Below the pieces are notes generated by a model, which saw nothing but the letters and a program-made list of their open reading frames with translations, was not told the DNA's origin and did not search any database. From assembly GCA_005405945.1 (NCBI GenBank), contig BJHW01000001.1:7068001-7132000 (forward strand): a DNA stretch of 64,000 nucleotides, read 5' to 3'. The translations under genes were made by a program, and so were the position numbers. Origin of the DNA: Streptomyces violaceusniger (GTDB lineage: Bacteria; Actinomycetota; Actinomycetes; Streptomycetales; Streptomycetaceae). Below are positions 7,784 to 17,504 of the stretch, in pieces. Position 1 is the first letter of the stretch. Each line of letters starts with the position of its first letter.

Positions 7784-8586
7784 GCACCATGAATGATTCC
7801 CTGGTCATCGCCCGACGGAATCTGATCCGGATGACCAGAATTCCCGAGATGGTCCTCTTCGGGCTGGTTCAGCCAGTGATGTTCGTGATCCTCTTCACGT
7901 ACGTCTTCGGCGGCTCGATGAAGATCGGCAACAGCACCGACCCGGACATCTACAAGAACTTCCTGATGGCCGGGATCTTCGCACAGACCGTGACCTTCGC
8001 CACCGCGGGCGCGGGCGCGGGGATCGCGGAGGACATGCACAAGGGGTTGATCGACCGGTTCCGCTCGCTGCCGATGGCCCGGGGCGCGGTGCTCACCGGC
8101 CGGACCTTCGCCGACCTGGTGCAGACGACGCTCACCCTGGTGGTACTGGCCGTCGTCGCGCTGATCGTGGGCTGGCGCCCCGGCTTCGCGGACTCGACCA
8201 ACGTTGGGAAGATCCTGGGCGGCTTCGGCCTGCTGCTCCTTCTGGGGTACGCCTTCACCTGGATCGGGGCGCTGATCGGGCTGTCCGTCCGCACCCCGGA
8301 GGCGGCGACCTCCGGCGGTCTGATCTGGCTGTTCCCCGTGACGTTCATCTCGAACGCCTTCGTGGACTCCAGCCAGATGACGCCCTGGCTGCGGCACATC
8401 GCCGAATGGAACCCGTTCAGCGCCACCGTGCAGGCGTGCCGCCAGCTCTTCGGCGACCCCGGTCTGTCCCGGTCCGGCGCCTGGCCGATGCAGCATCCGG
8501 TCTGGGCGTCGCTGATCTACTCGGTCCTGATCATCGTGGTCTTCCGGACGCTGGCGGTGCGCAAGTACCGCTCGACGACCGCCTGA
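7780..8586 (+). CDS. DrrB-family ABC-2 exporter permease
   Basis: The 268-residue membrane partner of the preceding ATPase, with about six hydrophobic segments (for example LFGLVQPVMFVILFTYVF, TLTLVVLAVVALIVGW, FGLLLLLGYAFTWIGALIGLSV). It carries the ABC-2 conserved region around GLIDRFRSLPMARGAVLTGR. Its start overlaps the ATPase stop (ATGA); a second in-frame ATG lies three codons on. It converges on greA, with a strong hairpin terminator between. Most likely an efflux component for a lipophilic compound. Confidence 0.9.
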   Translation: MSTMNDSLVIARRNLIRMTRIPEMVLFGLVQPVMFVILFTYVFGGSMKIGNSTDPDIYKNFLMAGIFAQTVTFATAGAGAGIAEDMHKGLIDRFRSLPMARGAVLTGRTFADLVQTTLTLVVLAVVALIVGWRPGFADSTNVGKILGGFGLLLLLGYAFTWIGALIGLSVRTPEAATSGGLIWLFPVTFISNAFVDSSQMTPWLRHIAEWNPFSATVQACRQLFGDPGLSRSGAWPMQHPVWASLIYSVLIIVVFRTLAVRKYRSTTA

Positions 8587-8652
8587 GCCGGTTCTTCCGG
8601 GGAGCATCGCCTGAGCGGTTCTTCCGGGAGTACGGGAGCGCGGGAGCGCGGT

Positions 8653-8680
8653 GGAGCCCCGGCCGTCCGGCCGGGGCTCC
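8653..8680. terminator. Bidirectional hairpin between exporter operon and greA
   Basis: A perfect 12-bp stem (GGAGCCCCGGCC at 8653-8664, GGCCGGGGCTCC at 8669-8680) with a 4-nt loop, GTCC, between converging genes. There is no T tract, as is usual in Streptomyces. Confidence 0.8.
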
Positions 8681-8691
8681 ATATCGGGCGT

Positions 8692-9189
8692 TCAGCCCTG
8701 GTAGGGCTTGGCCTCCAGGATGCGCACCGAGGCGGTGCGGCCGTTGGGCAGCTCGTACTCCGCGTCCTGGCCGACCTTCTTGCCGTTCACACCCGAACCC
8801 AGCGGGGACTGCGGTGAGTAGGTCTCGACGTCCGCGCTCGCGTACTCACGGGAAGCGAGCAGGAAGGTCAGGGTGTCGTCGGGGTCGCCGTCGAAGGCGA
8901 TGGTGACCACCATGCCGGGGGCGACCACGCCGGTGTCCGCGGGTGCCTCGCCGACCTTCGCCTGCTGCAGGAGCTGCGTCAGCTGACGCACTCGGAGTTC
9001 CTGCTTGCCCTGCTCCTCCTTGGCGGCGTGGTAACCCCCGTTCTCCCTGAGGTCACCCTCCTCCCGGGCAGCCTCGATCTTCTTCGCGATCTCGACACGT
9101 GCGGGACCCGACAGGTACTCCAGCTCCGCCTTGAGCTGGTCGTACGCCTCCTGGGTCAGCCAGGTGACGTTCTCGCTGGTCTGGGTCAC
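8692..9189 (-). CDS. greA: Transcription elongation factor GreA
   Basis: Rescues backtracked RNA polymerase by stimulating transcript cleavage. The product is 165 residues: an N-terminal coiled coil (WLTQEAYDQLKAELEYL...ARVEIAKKIEAAREEGDLRENGGYHAAKEEQG) carrying the GreA tip acidic/ENG motif, then the C-terminal FKBP-like domain ending in TASVRILEAKPY. I chose GTG 9189 because GAGGAG lies ahead of it; the longer frame adds only MYSQHRRGAP. It stands next to DUF4307 and mca, an order common in streptomycetes. Confidence 0.95.
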   Translation of the reverse strand: MTQTSENVTWLTQEAYDQLKAELEYLSGPARVEIAKKIEAAREEGDLRENGGYHAAKEEQGKQELRVRQLTQLLQQAKVGEAPADTGVVAPGMVVTIAFDGDPDDTLTFLLASREYASADVETYSPQSPLGSGVNGKKVGQDAEYELPNGRTASVRILEAKPYQG

Positions 9190-9377
9190 AGGTGCTCCTC
9201 GTCGGTGCTGGGAATACAAATGAACGCCCTACTCAGAAGGGTGCGCCTTCGTAGCCGGGCGAAACCACGAGCCTAACAATTCCGGCAAGAAACGGGGAGG
9301 AGGGAACTGGGTGCAATGCGTAGGAAACGCGTCAGCGCTGGTCGGATCGGGTCAGGTGTCCGACACATCCAGTTCGA

Positions 9378-9782
9378 TTATCGAACAGGTGCGCAGTCGA
9401 TCAACTCGGCGCTGGTCGCCCGGGCCGTGGTGCGCACGGTCACGACCTTGACCAGGTCCTCCTGGCGCTGGCCGAAGGTGAAGTCCTTGCGGCCCACCTC
9501 GTCGTGGTACTCATCCAGGGTACGCACCGTGCAGACACCCGTGGCGTCCTTGTCCTTGGTGATCTCCAGCCGGACCTCGACGGCGTCGTCGGCGACCACC
9601 TTGAAACCGGTCAGCCTGCCGCTGACGTCCTGACCGGCGATGTAGTCGTACCCGAACCACGCGATCAGGGCCAGCAGCCCGGCACCGAGCACCGCGCCGA
9701 CGATCTTCAGCGTCCGGTCGGCCCGCGCGTCGGCGGACCGGCCGTAACGCCCGTCGGGCAGTCCCTCGCGCACCGCGGCCAT
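9378..9782 (-). CDS. DUF4307 single-pass membrane protein
   Basis: A 134-residue actinobacterial family of unknown role. A short cytosolic N-terminus (AAVREGLPDGRYGRSADARADR) precedes one transmembrane helix (about residues 27-47, IVGAVLGAGLLALIAWFGYDYIAG). An extracytoplasmic beta-rich domain with two Cys follows (GVCTVRTL and LIDCAPVR), which may form a disulfide. ATG 9782 has AGGAGG upstream. It is divergent from mca with 97 bp between starts, and this pairing with Mca is common in the group. Confidence 0.85.
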   Translation of the reverse strand: MAAVREGLPDGRYGRSADARADRTLKIVGAVLGAGLLALIAWFGYDYIAGQDVSGRLTGFKVVADDAVEVRLEITKDKDATGVCTVRTLDEYHDEVGRKDFTFGQRQEDLVKVVTVRTTARATSAELIDCAPVR

Positions 9783-9879
9783 GGGCGTTCCTCCTGCTGG
9801 GGGAGAGATCGGAATTATTCGTCCCCGGTTTAGGTCACTATAGAAGCCGTCTTCCACGACGAATCACTGAGGATCGAAC

Positions 9880-10752
9880 TTGACTGAGCAGCTGCGTTTG
9901 ATGGCCGTGCACGCGCACCCGGATGACGAGTCGAGCAAGGGCGCGGCCACCATGGCCAAGTACGTGTCCGAGGGGGTGGACGTGCTGGTCGCCACCTGCA
10001 CCGGCGGTGAGCGCGGCTCCATCCTCAACCCCAAGCTCCAGGGTGACCCTTACATCGAGGAGCACATTCACGAGGTCCGCGCCAAGGAGATGGACGAGGC
10101 GCGTCAGATCCTCGGCGTCAAGCAGGAGTGGCTGGGCTTCGTGGACTCCGGGCTGCCCGAGGGCGATCCGCTGCCGCCACTGCCCGAGGGCTGCTTCGCA
10201 CTGCAGGACGTGGAGGCCGCGGCGGAGCCCCTGGTGAAGTTGATCCGCTCGTTCAAGCCGCAGGTGATCACCACCTATGACGAGAACGGCGGCTATCCGC
10301 ACCCGGACCACATCATGACCCACAAGATCACGATGGTGGCCTTCGAAGCGGCCGGTGACCCCGAGAAGTACCCGGAGGCGGGGGAGCCCTGGCAGCCGCA
10401 GAAGCTCTACTACAACCAGGGCTTCAACCGGGCGCGCACCGTGGCGCTGCACGAGGCGCTGCTGGCCCGCGGGCTGGACTCGCCGTACGGGGAGTGGCTG
10501 GAGCGCTGGAAGACGTTCGGGCGGCCCGAGCGCACCCTGACCACGTATGTGCCCTGCGCCGACTACTTTGAGATCCGTGACAAGGCGCTGATCGCGCACC
10601 GTACGCAGATCGACCCCGACGGCGGCTGGTTCCGGGTGCCCATGGACATCCAGAAGGAGGTCTGGCCCACCGAGGAGTACGAGCTCGCGAAGTCGCTCGT
10701 GGACACCTCCCTCCCCGAGGACGACCTCTTCGCGGGCATCCGCAACAATTGA
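9880..10752 (+). CDS. mca: Mycothiol S-conjugate amidase
   Basis: Cleaves mycothiol S-conjugates of toxins and antibiotics to a mercapturic acid for export plus GlcN-Ins, a detoxification step special to actinobacteria. The 290-residue LmbE-fold protein has the zinc motif AHPDDE at residues 12-17, the second zinc site HPDHIMTH near residue 140, and the Mca-like block KEVWPTEEYELA near the end. The start is TTG at 9880, reading MTEQLRLMAVHAHPDDE and preceded by GAGGATCG. MshB deacetylase is the close paralogue; the length and C-terminus favour Mca. The next small gene starts 4 bp after the stop. Confidence 0.93.
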   Translation: MTEQLRLMAVHAHPDDESSKGAATMAKYVSEGVDVLVATCTGGERGSILNPKLQGDPYIEEHIHEVRAKEMDEARQILGVKQEWLGFVDSGLPEGDPLPPLPEGCFALQDVEAAAEPLVKLIRSFKPQVITTYDENGGYPHPDHIMTHKITMVAFEAAGDPEKYPEAGEPWQPQKLYYNQGFNRARTVALHEALLARGLDSPYGEWLERWKTFGRPERTLTTYVPCADYFEIRDKALIAHRTQIDPDGGWFRVPMDIQKEVWPTEEYELAKSLVDTSLPEDDLFAGIRNN

Positions 10753-10756
10753 GTCC

Positions 10757-11032
10757 ATGATGAGCGCCACCAGCACCCTCGCCATGACGCATCTCGTCCC
10801 GCTCGCCAAGGAGCTGGACGAGAACAAGGTGACCCCGGGCGTCCTCGGTTTCATCGTCTTCGCCGTGATCGGCGCGGCGGTGTGGCTGCTGATGAAGTCC
10901 ATGAACAAGCACATGAAGCGGGTGAACTTCGAGGAGACGCCGGAGGAGCCCGGCAAGGCTCCGGCGGCGGCCTCCACCGAAGGCACCAAGGGCGCCGCCC
11001 AGGGCACCAAGGGCGAGGGGCGCACGGCCTGA
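10757..11032 (+). CDS. Small membrane protein in the mca operon
   Basis: A 91-residue protein beginning 4 bp after mca. One transmembrane helix lies at about residues 28-47 (GVLGFIVFAVIGAAVWLLM), followed by a basic stretch (KSMNKHMKRVNF) and an Ala/Lys/Thr tail with repeated EGTKGA/QGTKGEG. The start may be ATG 10757 or the adjacent ATG 10760. It is not recognised as a named family; tight spacing suggests co-expression with mca. Confidence 0.7.
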   Translation: MMSATSTLAMTHLVPLAKELDENKVTPGVLGFIVFAVIGAAVWLLMKSMNKHMKRVNFEETPEEPGKAPAAASTEGTKGAAQGTKGEGRTA

Positions 11033-11037
11033 ACCCT

Positions 11038-11087
11038 GGCCGGGCCCGACCGCGTGCCTCCCGTGCGCGGGACACCGCGGCCCGGCC
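11038..11087. terminator. Hairpin between the mca operon and the NB-ARC/TPR gene
   Basis: GGCCGGGCC at 11038-11046 pairs with GGCCCGGCC at 11079-11087 across a GC-rich loop that can fold further. The position between converging genes suits a bidirectional terminator. Confidence 0.5.
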
Positions 11088-11120
11088 GGACGGAAGCTCA
11101 GCGCACTTCCAACGAAGCGC

Positions 11121-14100
11121 TCAGGCGCGAGGCGGGTCCGGCAGCACGGCCATGACCTCGCGCGAGTGGCGGCTCGGCACCATGCCGAGCTGCCATGCCT
11201 GCCACCCCGTCTCCGGCTCGACGCCGCGCTCCAGCACCAGCGCGAACGCCTCCGCGTACCCCTCCAGCCGGGAATCGCCCGCCGTGCCCTCCTCGCGCAT
11301 CTCCCGCAGCAGCTCCGCCAGCTCCTCCTGGGCCACCGCCGTGCCGATGACCGAACCGCCCGCGGAGGCGAACGGCAACAGGGTGCAGCGCAGGAACCGG
11401 GCCCAGGAGCGGCCGCGCCGGTCCCCGTACCCCGCGAACAGCAGCGCCGCCTCGTCCACCAGCTCCAGCGCCTGCGCCGCCTTGCCGTTTCCCGCGTCGA
11501 TCACCGCCAGCTCGACACAGGACCAGGCCTCGCCATGGGCCACGCCCACCCGGCGGAAGTCCTGCCGCGCGTCCTGGAGCAGCTGCCGGGCGAAGCCGCT
11601 GTTGCGCAGCGAGCCCGTCTGCGCCGCCCGCAGATCACGGGTGACCCGCGCCGAGTGGTGACGGGCGCACGCCAGCCCGTAGACATCCCGCATCCGGCTG
11701 AACATCGTGCGGGCCCGCTCCAGCTCGCGCACCGCCGAGTCGTGGTCGCCGCGCTCCTCCAGCGCCTGGCCCAGGTAGTACAGCGTCCATGCCTCACCGC
11801 GCGCGTCCTCGTTCTCCCGGTGGCGGGCGAGGGCCTGGCGGAACTGGTCGACGGCCGTCGACGCCTCCCCGGCCACCAGCCGGGCCCGGGCGAGCTGGGT
11901 GAGCGCCCACGCCTCACCGCGCTGGTCGTGGGTGCGGCTGTAGGCGTCCAGCGCGCCCCGCAGCTCGGCCTCGGCGCGCGGCACATCGCCCATCCGCAGA
12001 CATGCCTGGCCGAGCTGGAAGTGGGCCCACGCCTGGCCGTGCAGGCTCTCGCTCTCCTGGTGCAGCTCCAGGGCCTCGCCCAGCAGCTCCAGCGCCTCGG
12101 CCAGCCCGCCGCGGTCGCGCTCCACCGCCGCCAGGGCGTGCATCGTCCAGGCCCGGTCGCCGCGCAGCTCCTCGGCCCGCTGGAGCTCCAGCGCCTCGCG
12201 CAGCTTCGCCGCGGCCTCCACGAGATTGCCCTGGTGGTGCAGGGTGATGCCGAGACTGCACAGGGCACGGGCCGCGCCCGCCTGGTGCTGCGCCTCGAAA
12301 TACAGGTCCACCACCGAGGAGAGCGTGGTGCGCGCCTGGTCCAGCTCGCCGAGCTGGCGGGCCGCGATACCGGTACGCCACTGCACGGACCGCATCAGCA
12401 GCCCCTGGTCGACGGCCTGGGTGAGCTCGCTGATCTCGCCCAGCCGGTAGAGATCGCCGCGCAGCAGGCAGTAGTCGCACAGCGCGCCCAGGAGGTGGAG
12501 CACCGCGGACTGGTCCACGCCCTCGGCATGGCGCAGCGCGGCGGTGATGAAGCTCGATTCGTCGTCCAGCCAGCGCAGCGCCGCGTCCAGCGAGGCGAAG
12601 CCGTGGGCCGCGCCCTTGCCGAAGATGTCGGCACGGGTGGAGGTCTTGCCGTCGACCAGCCGGATCACCGAGTCCGCCAGCTCGGCATAGCTGCGGATCA
12701 GCCGCTCCTGCGCGGCGGTGCGCTGCTCCGGCTGCTCCTCGTCCAGCAGCCGGGCGTGGGCGAAGGAGCGCACCAGGTCATGGAGGCGGTAGCGGCTGCC
12801 GCGCACATGCTGGATCAGCCCGGCCCGGCCGAGCGCCTCCAGATGGCGGCCGGCCTCCTGCTCATCGGCGTCCAGCAGCGCCGCGGCCGCCGCGCCGCCC
12901 AGGCTGGCCCGCCCGGCCAGCGCCAGTCGGCGCAGCAGCCGCCGGGCGCCCTCCTGCTGGTCGGTGTACCGCAGCCACAGGGTGCGCTCGACGGCGCCCA
13001 CCGGGCCGTACGCCTCCAGCTCTGTGACCAGGGCGGCGGGGGAGCGGGGGCCGAGCGAGGAGCCCGCGATCCGCAGCGCCAGCGGCAGCCGCCCGCACAG
13101 CTCGGCGATCCGCTCCACGGACTGCCCGTCGTAGGGGCCCGCGCCGGTGGGTTCCTCGGCGGAGGCCCGCAGCAGCTCCTCGGCGCCCGGCTCGTCCAGC
13201 GGGCCCACCTCGATCCGGTGCACCCAGGCGGCGAGGTCGTCCGGCAGGTCGAGCGGGGTGCGCGAGGTGATCAGGACCAGGCCGTCGGACCGCTCGGGGA
13301 TCAGCGTGCGCACCTGCTCGGCGTCGCGGGCGTCATCGAGCACGATGGTGACCGGCAGCCCGGTCAGATACTGGTGATACAGCTCGGTGAGCCGTCTGAC
13401 GTGCTGGTCCTGCGCGGAGCGCTCCCGGAAGAGCAGCTGGTCACGGGGTGCGCCGAGCCGGTTCAGCAGATGCAGCAGCGCGTCACGGGTGGGCAGCGGG
13501 GCCTGCTCGGGGCTGTCGCCGCGCAGATCGACCAGGCACGCGCCGCGGAACTCATCGCGCAGATGGTGGGCCGCCCGCACGGCCAGCATGGTCCGGCCGG
13601 AGCCCGGCGGGCCCTCCAGCAGCACCACCGTGGGCTTGGTCTCGGTGGACGCGCGGGCCTGCCGCACCCACTGCGCGATCTGCGTGATCTGCGCATGGCG
13701 CCCGGCGAACGGGCCGTCCGCCTCGGGGAGATGGGCGAAGGACTGCTCCAGCACGGTGCGCCTGCGGGCCGCCTGGCTGCGGTCCGCGCCGCGCAGCTTC
13801 GGCTGACCGGCGCTGGAGGCGGAGCGCTTCGCCGCACCGCCGCCCTGGCGGGTGGCGGCCGTGGTCATCCGGTGCTGGTCGATGAACGGCCGGATGCCCC
13901 GCACCTCGACCGCCGTGAGCCACTGCAGCCGCAACTGCTCGGCGCCACCGGGCTGGTTGCGCAGCGCGGCCTGGCGGTGGGCGGCGGGCCAGTGGGTCGC
14001 GGTGAGCTTGACGACGGCGGCGGCCGACCCGGCCACGGCGGCCGTGACCCCCGCGCCCAGCGCCGTGCCCGCCGAGGTGCCGTACCCGAGATCCGCGCCG

Positions 14101-14397
14101 AAGGCCGCCACCGCGGCGACCGCCGCGGCCAGCGCCGGGGTGCCCAGCCGCTCGCGCGAGAGCCGGGCGGAGAGCGGTCTGCTGCCCGCGTCCGACTCGT
14201 CCAGCGCGCGCATACGCCCCGTACTCCTCCGCGGCGGTGGCGGCCATCTCGTCGAGCGCGCCGCGCGCCCGGCCGAGCAGCACCCCGCCGTCGGTGCGCC
14301 CGCCCGAGCGGCGCACCTCCTCCTCCACGGCCCGCGACAGCAGCCGCTCGACCTCCGTCCGGTGGCTGTCCCGCAGCACCGCCAGTGACGCCGGCAT
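11121..14397 (-). CDS. NB-ARC ATPase with TPR repeats (AfsR-like without SARP domain), frameshifted
   Basis: A ~1,090-residue regulator-type protein. From the N-terminus: a helical region, two hydrophobic segments (ALAAAVAAVAAFGADLGYG, GAGVTAAVAGSAAAVV), an NB-ARC domain (P-loop GPPGSGRT, LDDARDAEQV, SRTPLDLP, GRLPLALRIAGSSL), a winged-helix zone, then about ten TPR units (WALTQLARARLVAGEAS, WTLYYLGQALEERGDHDSA). Such NTPases switch signalling complexes; AfsR itself has an extra DNA-binding domain that is absent here. The reading frame breaks at about 14205-14213: the frame from ATG 14397 reads ...EYGAYAR and must pass to ...ALDESDAG, which needs two more bases (GC) in a GCGCGC run. In this sequence an intact frame begins only at ATG 14213. 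The P-loop lysine is replaced by Arg. Confidence 0.75.
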
Positions 14398-14458
14398 GGT
14401 GATCCCCCTCCTGCAGCAGTGCCATCAGTCTTCCGTTTCTGGCTCTTATCCGGCAGTC

Positions 14459-14488
14459 CTGTGGATAACTCCCCTGTGGATAACTTCG
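14459..14488 (+). repeat. Tandem 15-bp repeat CCTGTGGATAACTCC / CCTGTGGATAACTTC
   Basis: Two adjacent copies of a 15-bp unit lie between the divergent NB-ARC and DUF255 genes. Each contains TGTGGATAA (14460-14468 and 14475-14483), the reverse complement of the DnaA-box consensus TTATCCACA. The pair lies ~40-60 bp before the DUF255 start. Confidence 0.6.
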
Positions 14489-14519
14489 TCTGCCTCGCCG
14501 GGTGGGGGAGGATGGAGCC

Positions 14520-16555
14520 ATGCCGAACCGTCTGGCGCACGAGACGTCCCCCTATCTGCTCCAACACGCCGAGAACCCGGTCGACTGGTGGCCGTGGTCG
14601 GACGAGGCGTTCGAGGAGGCGCGTCGCCGCGGGGTGCCCGTGCTGCTGAGCGTCGGCTATTCGAGCTGCCACTGGTGCCATGTCATGGCGCACGAGTCGT
14701 TCGAGGACAAGACGACCGCCGACTATCTCAACGCCCACTTCGTCTCCGTGAAGGTCGACCGCGAGGAGCGGCCGGACGTCGACGCGGTGTACATGGAGGC
14801 GGTGCAGGCCGCCACCGGCCAGGGCGGCTGGCCCATGACGGTCTTCCTGACCCCGAGGCCCAGCCGTTCTACTTCGGCACGTACTTCCCGCCCCGGCCCC
14901 GGCCCGGGATGCCGTCCTTCCGGCAGGTGCTGGAGGGGGTGAGCGCCGCCTGGTCGGACCGCCGCGACGAGGTGCGGGACGTCGCCGGCCGGATCGTGGA
15001 GGACCTGTCCCAGCGCGGCGGTATCGCCCTGGGCCCGGACGCGCCGCAGCCGCCCGGCGAGGAGGATCTGCACAGCGCGCTCATGACCCTGACCCGCGAA
15101 TTCGACGCCGCCCGGGGCGGGTTCGGCGGTGCGCCGAAGTTCCCGCCGTCCATGGCGCTGGAGTTCCTGCTGCGCCACCACGCCCGCACCGGCTCCGAGG
15201 GCGCGCTGCAGATGGTGTCCGCCACCTGCGAGGCGATGGCCCGCGGGGGTATCTACGACCAGCTCGGCGGCGGTTTCGCCCGCTATTCCGTCGACGCCAC
15301 CTGGACCGTGCCCCACTTCGAGAAGATGCTGTACGACAACGCGCTGCTGTGCCGCGTCTACGCCCATCTGTGGCGGGCCACCGGTTCGGACCTCGCGCGC
15401 CGTGTCGCCCTGGAGACGGCCGACTTCATGGTCCACGAGCTGCGCACCGCACAGGGCGGCTTCGCCTCCGCGCTGGACGCCGACAGCGACGACGGCACCG
15501 GCAGGCATGTCGAGGGCGCGTACTACGTGTGGACGCCCGAGCGGCTGGGCGAGGTGCTGGGGGAGGCCGACGCGGAGTTCGCCGCCGGGTATTTCGGCGT
15601 CACGCGGGAGGGCACCTTCGAGCACGGGGCCTCCGTGCTCCAGCTGCCCGACGGGGAGCGGCTGACCGACGCCGCCCGCGTCTCCTCCGTACGGGAGCGG
15701 CTGCTGGCCGCCCGGGAGCAGCGGGCCCGCCCCGGCCGCGACGACAAGATCGTCGCGGCGTGGAACGGGCTGGCCATCGCGGCGCTCGCCGAGACCGGTG
15801 CCTATTTCGACCGCCCCGACCTGGTGAACGCCGCGACCGAGGCCGCCGAACTGCTGGTGCGCATCCATATGGACCAGCGCGGGCGGCTGGCCCGCACCTC
15901 GCTCGACGGCACCGCGGGCGGCCACGCGGGCGTTCTCGAGGACTACGGGGATGTGGCCGAGGGCTTCCTCGCGCTGTCCGCCGTCACCGGCGACGGCGCG
16001 TGGGTGGAGTTCGCCGGGCTGCTGCTGGACACCGTGCTGAGCCGGTTCACCGACGAGGACGGCACGCTGTTCGACACCGCCGATGACGCCGAGGCGCTCA
16101 TCCGCCGTCCCCAGGACCCGACGGACAACGCGGCGCCGTCCGGCTGGACGGCCGCCGCCGGGGCCCTGCTGTCCTACGCCGCCATCACCGGGAGTGCCCG
16201 CCACCGGGAGGGTGCCGAGCGCGCCCTCGCCGTGGTGCGGGCCCTCGGCTCCCGGGTGCCCCGCTTCATCGGCTGGGGCCTGGCGGTGGCCGAGGCCCGG
16301 CTCGACGGGCCGCGCGAGGTGGCCGTGGTCGGCCCCGGCGACGACCCGGCGACCCGCGCCCTGCACCGCGCCGCGCTGCTGGCCACGGCCCCCGGTGCGG
16401 TCGTCGCGGTCGGCGAGCCCGGCTCCGGCGAGATCCCGCTCCTCCAGGACCGCCCCCTCCTGGAGGGCCGCCCGGCGGCCTACGTCTGCCGCGGCTTCAC
16501 CTGCGACGCCCCCACGGCCGACGTCGATGCCCTGACGGCCAAGCTGGGGGGCTGA
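14520..16555 (+). CDS. DUF255 thioredoxin-fold / six-hairpin protein (YyaL-SPATA20 family), frameshifted
   Basis: A ~678-residue cytosolic protein with an N-terminal thioredoxin-like domain (SYLLQHAENPVDW-type start, SSCHWCHVM with C50-x-x-C53) and a glycosidase-like alpha/alpha barrel (YDQLGGGFARYSVDATWTVPHFEKMLYDNALL). The family is widespread, with unclear substrate; a redox or carbohydrate-binding role is inferred. A one-base loss in CCCC at 14851-14854 breaks the frame: TVFLTP must continue as EAQPFYFGTYFPP, restored by a fifth C. ATG 14520 has GGAGG upstream (GGGGGAGGATGGAGCC). Confidence 0.85.
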
Positions 16556-16836
16556 GCGGGGCGGGGCCGGACCCGCCGACGTACGGTGCGTGGGCCCGGG
16601 TCGAGACCGGGGCCCGGGGGCCCGGGACGCCACGCTGCTGGGGCCCGGGCCCGGGCCCGGGGCCGTGACGGTGCCGGGGGACCGGGGCCGCAACGTGGCC
16701 TGTCCGGTGTCGGGGCCCGGGGTGCCACGGGGTCGGGGCACGGGGGCGTGACGGTGCCGGGGCCAGGCCGGTCCGGAGCAGGGACGGTGCCAGGGTCGCG
16801 ACTGGGCCGCAACGGGGTCGATCCGGGTTGGTCCCG
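16556..16836. other. GC-rich low-complexity intergenic tract
   Basis: About 280 bp made of GGGGCCCGGG-, GGTGCCGGGG- and CCGGGGCC-type words with no ribosome-binding site or plausible coding frame. It separates two converging genes and can fold into many GC hairpins. Nothing else was seen. Confidence 0.6.
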
Positions 16837-16866
16837 AGCCGCGGCGGGCGGGCGCCCGCCGCGGCT
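16837..16866. terminator. Perfect hairpin at the 3' end of the TetR gene
   Basis: AGCCGCGGCGGGCG (16837-16850) and CGCCCGCCGCGGCT (16853-16866) form a perfect 14-bp inverted repeat. Its right edge includes part of the TetR stop codon. Confidence 0.75.
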
Positions 16867-17503
16867 ATAGCGGGAGGCCTTGGGAGAGCATGTCCAAGGC
16901 GTGGTCGATGTTCTTCTCCATGGCCGCCACCGCCGAGTCCTTCGCCGCGCCCTGGTCGACGCAGTGGAAGAGCGCTTCCTGGAGGACGCCGAGGACGGCT
17001 CCGACCACGACGCGCACCTCGAAGTCCTCCGGCGACCGGCCGCTGCGCTCGGCCAGGACCTCGGCCAGCAGGGCGCCGGTCCGGGACAAGCTTTCGCTCA
17101 TGCGGCCGCGTAGCCCCGGTACCTGGCGGATCAGGGTGAGGTGGACCAGCATCTCCTGCCGCTCGTCACCGGCGAACTGCCGGAACTGATCGAGCAGGAC
17201 GCGCCGCAGCGAGGCGACCGGCGGTTCGTCCAGCGGCCGGTCCCGGAGCGCGGCGAGCAGGACATCGTCGTACTCGTGGGAGAGGACGATGTCCTCCTTG
17301 GTGGGGAAGTAGCGGAAGACGGTGCTGGGCGAGACGTCGGCGGCCTCCGCGATGCGGTCCACCGGGGTCGCGTCGTAGCCCCGCTCGGTGAACAGCCGGT
17401 AGGCGGCGCGCCGGATCGCCTGCCGGGTCTTGATCTTCTTTCGTTCGCGCAGCCCGGGCCCGGGCCTGCGCTCGGGCTGGGACGCGGCGGTGGCCTCGGG
17501 CAT
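16865..17503 (-). CDS. TetR-family transcriptional regulator
   Basis: A 212-residue TetR regulator. The N-terminal helix-turn-helix is TRQAIRRAAYRLFTERGYDATPVDRIAEAADVSPSTVFRYFPTKEDIV, a very typical sequence, and the C-terminal ligand domain is helical. It starts 1 bp after the stop of the hemolysin-III-type gene, so the two form an operon. It may regulate that gene, itself, or distant targets. The ligand is unknown. Confidence 0.92.
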   Translation of the reverse strand: MPEATAASQPERRPGPGLRERKKIKTRQAIRRAAYRLFTERGYDATPVDRIAEAADVSPSTVFRYFPTKEDIVLSHEYDDVLLAALRDRPLDEPPVASLRRVLLDQFRQFAGDERQEMLVHLTLIRQVPGLRGRMSESLSRTGALLAEVLAERSGRSPEDFEVRVVVGAVLGVLQEALFHCVDQGAAKDSAVAAMEKNIDHALDMLSQGLPL

Positions 17504-17504
17504 C

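Noticed and set aside
11121..14397. Biosynthetic cluster regulator of SARP/AfsR type
   Set aside because: No SARP DNA-binding domain and no biosynthetic genes nearby; the neighbourhood is core metabolism.
11121..14738. A 1,205-residue start for the NB-ARC/TPR protein at 14738
   Set aside because: The extension is antisense to the DUF255 gene and out of frame with the true N-terminus at 14397.
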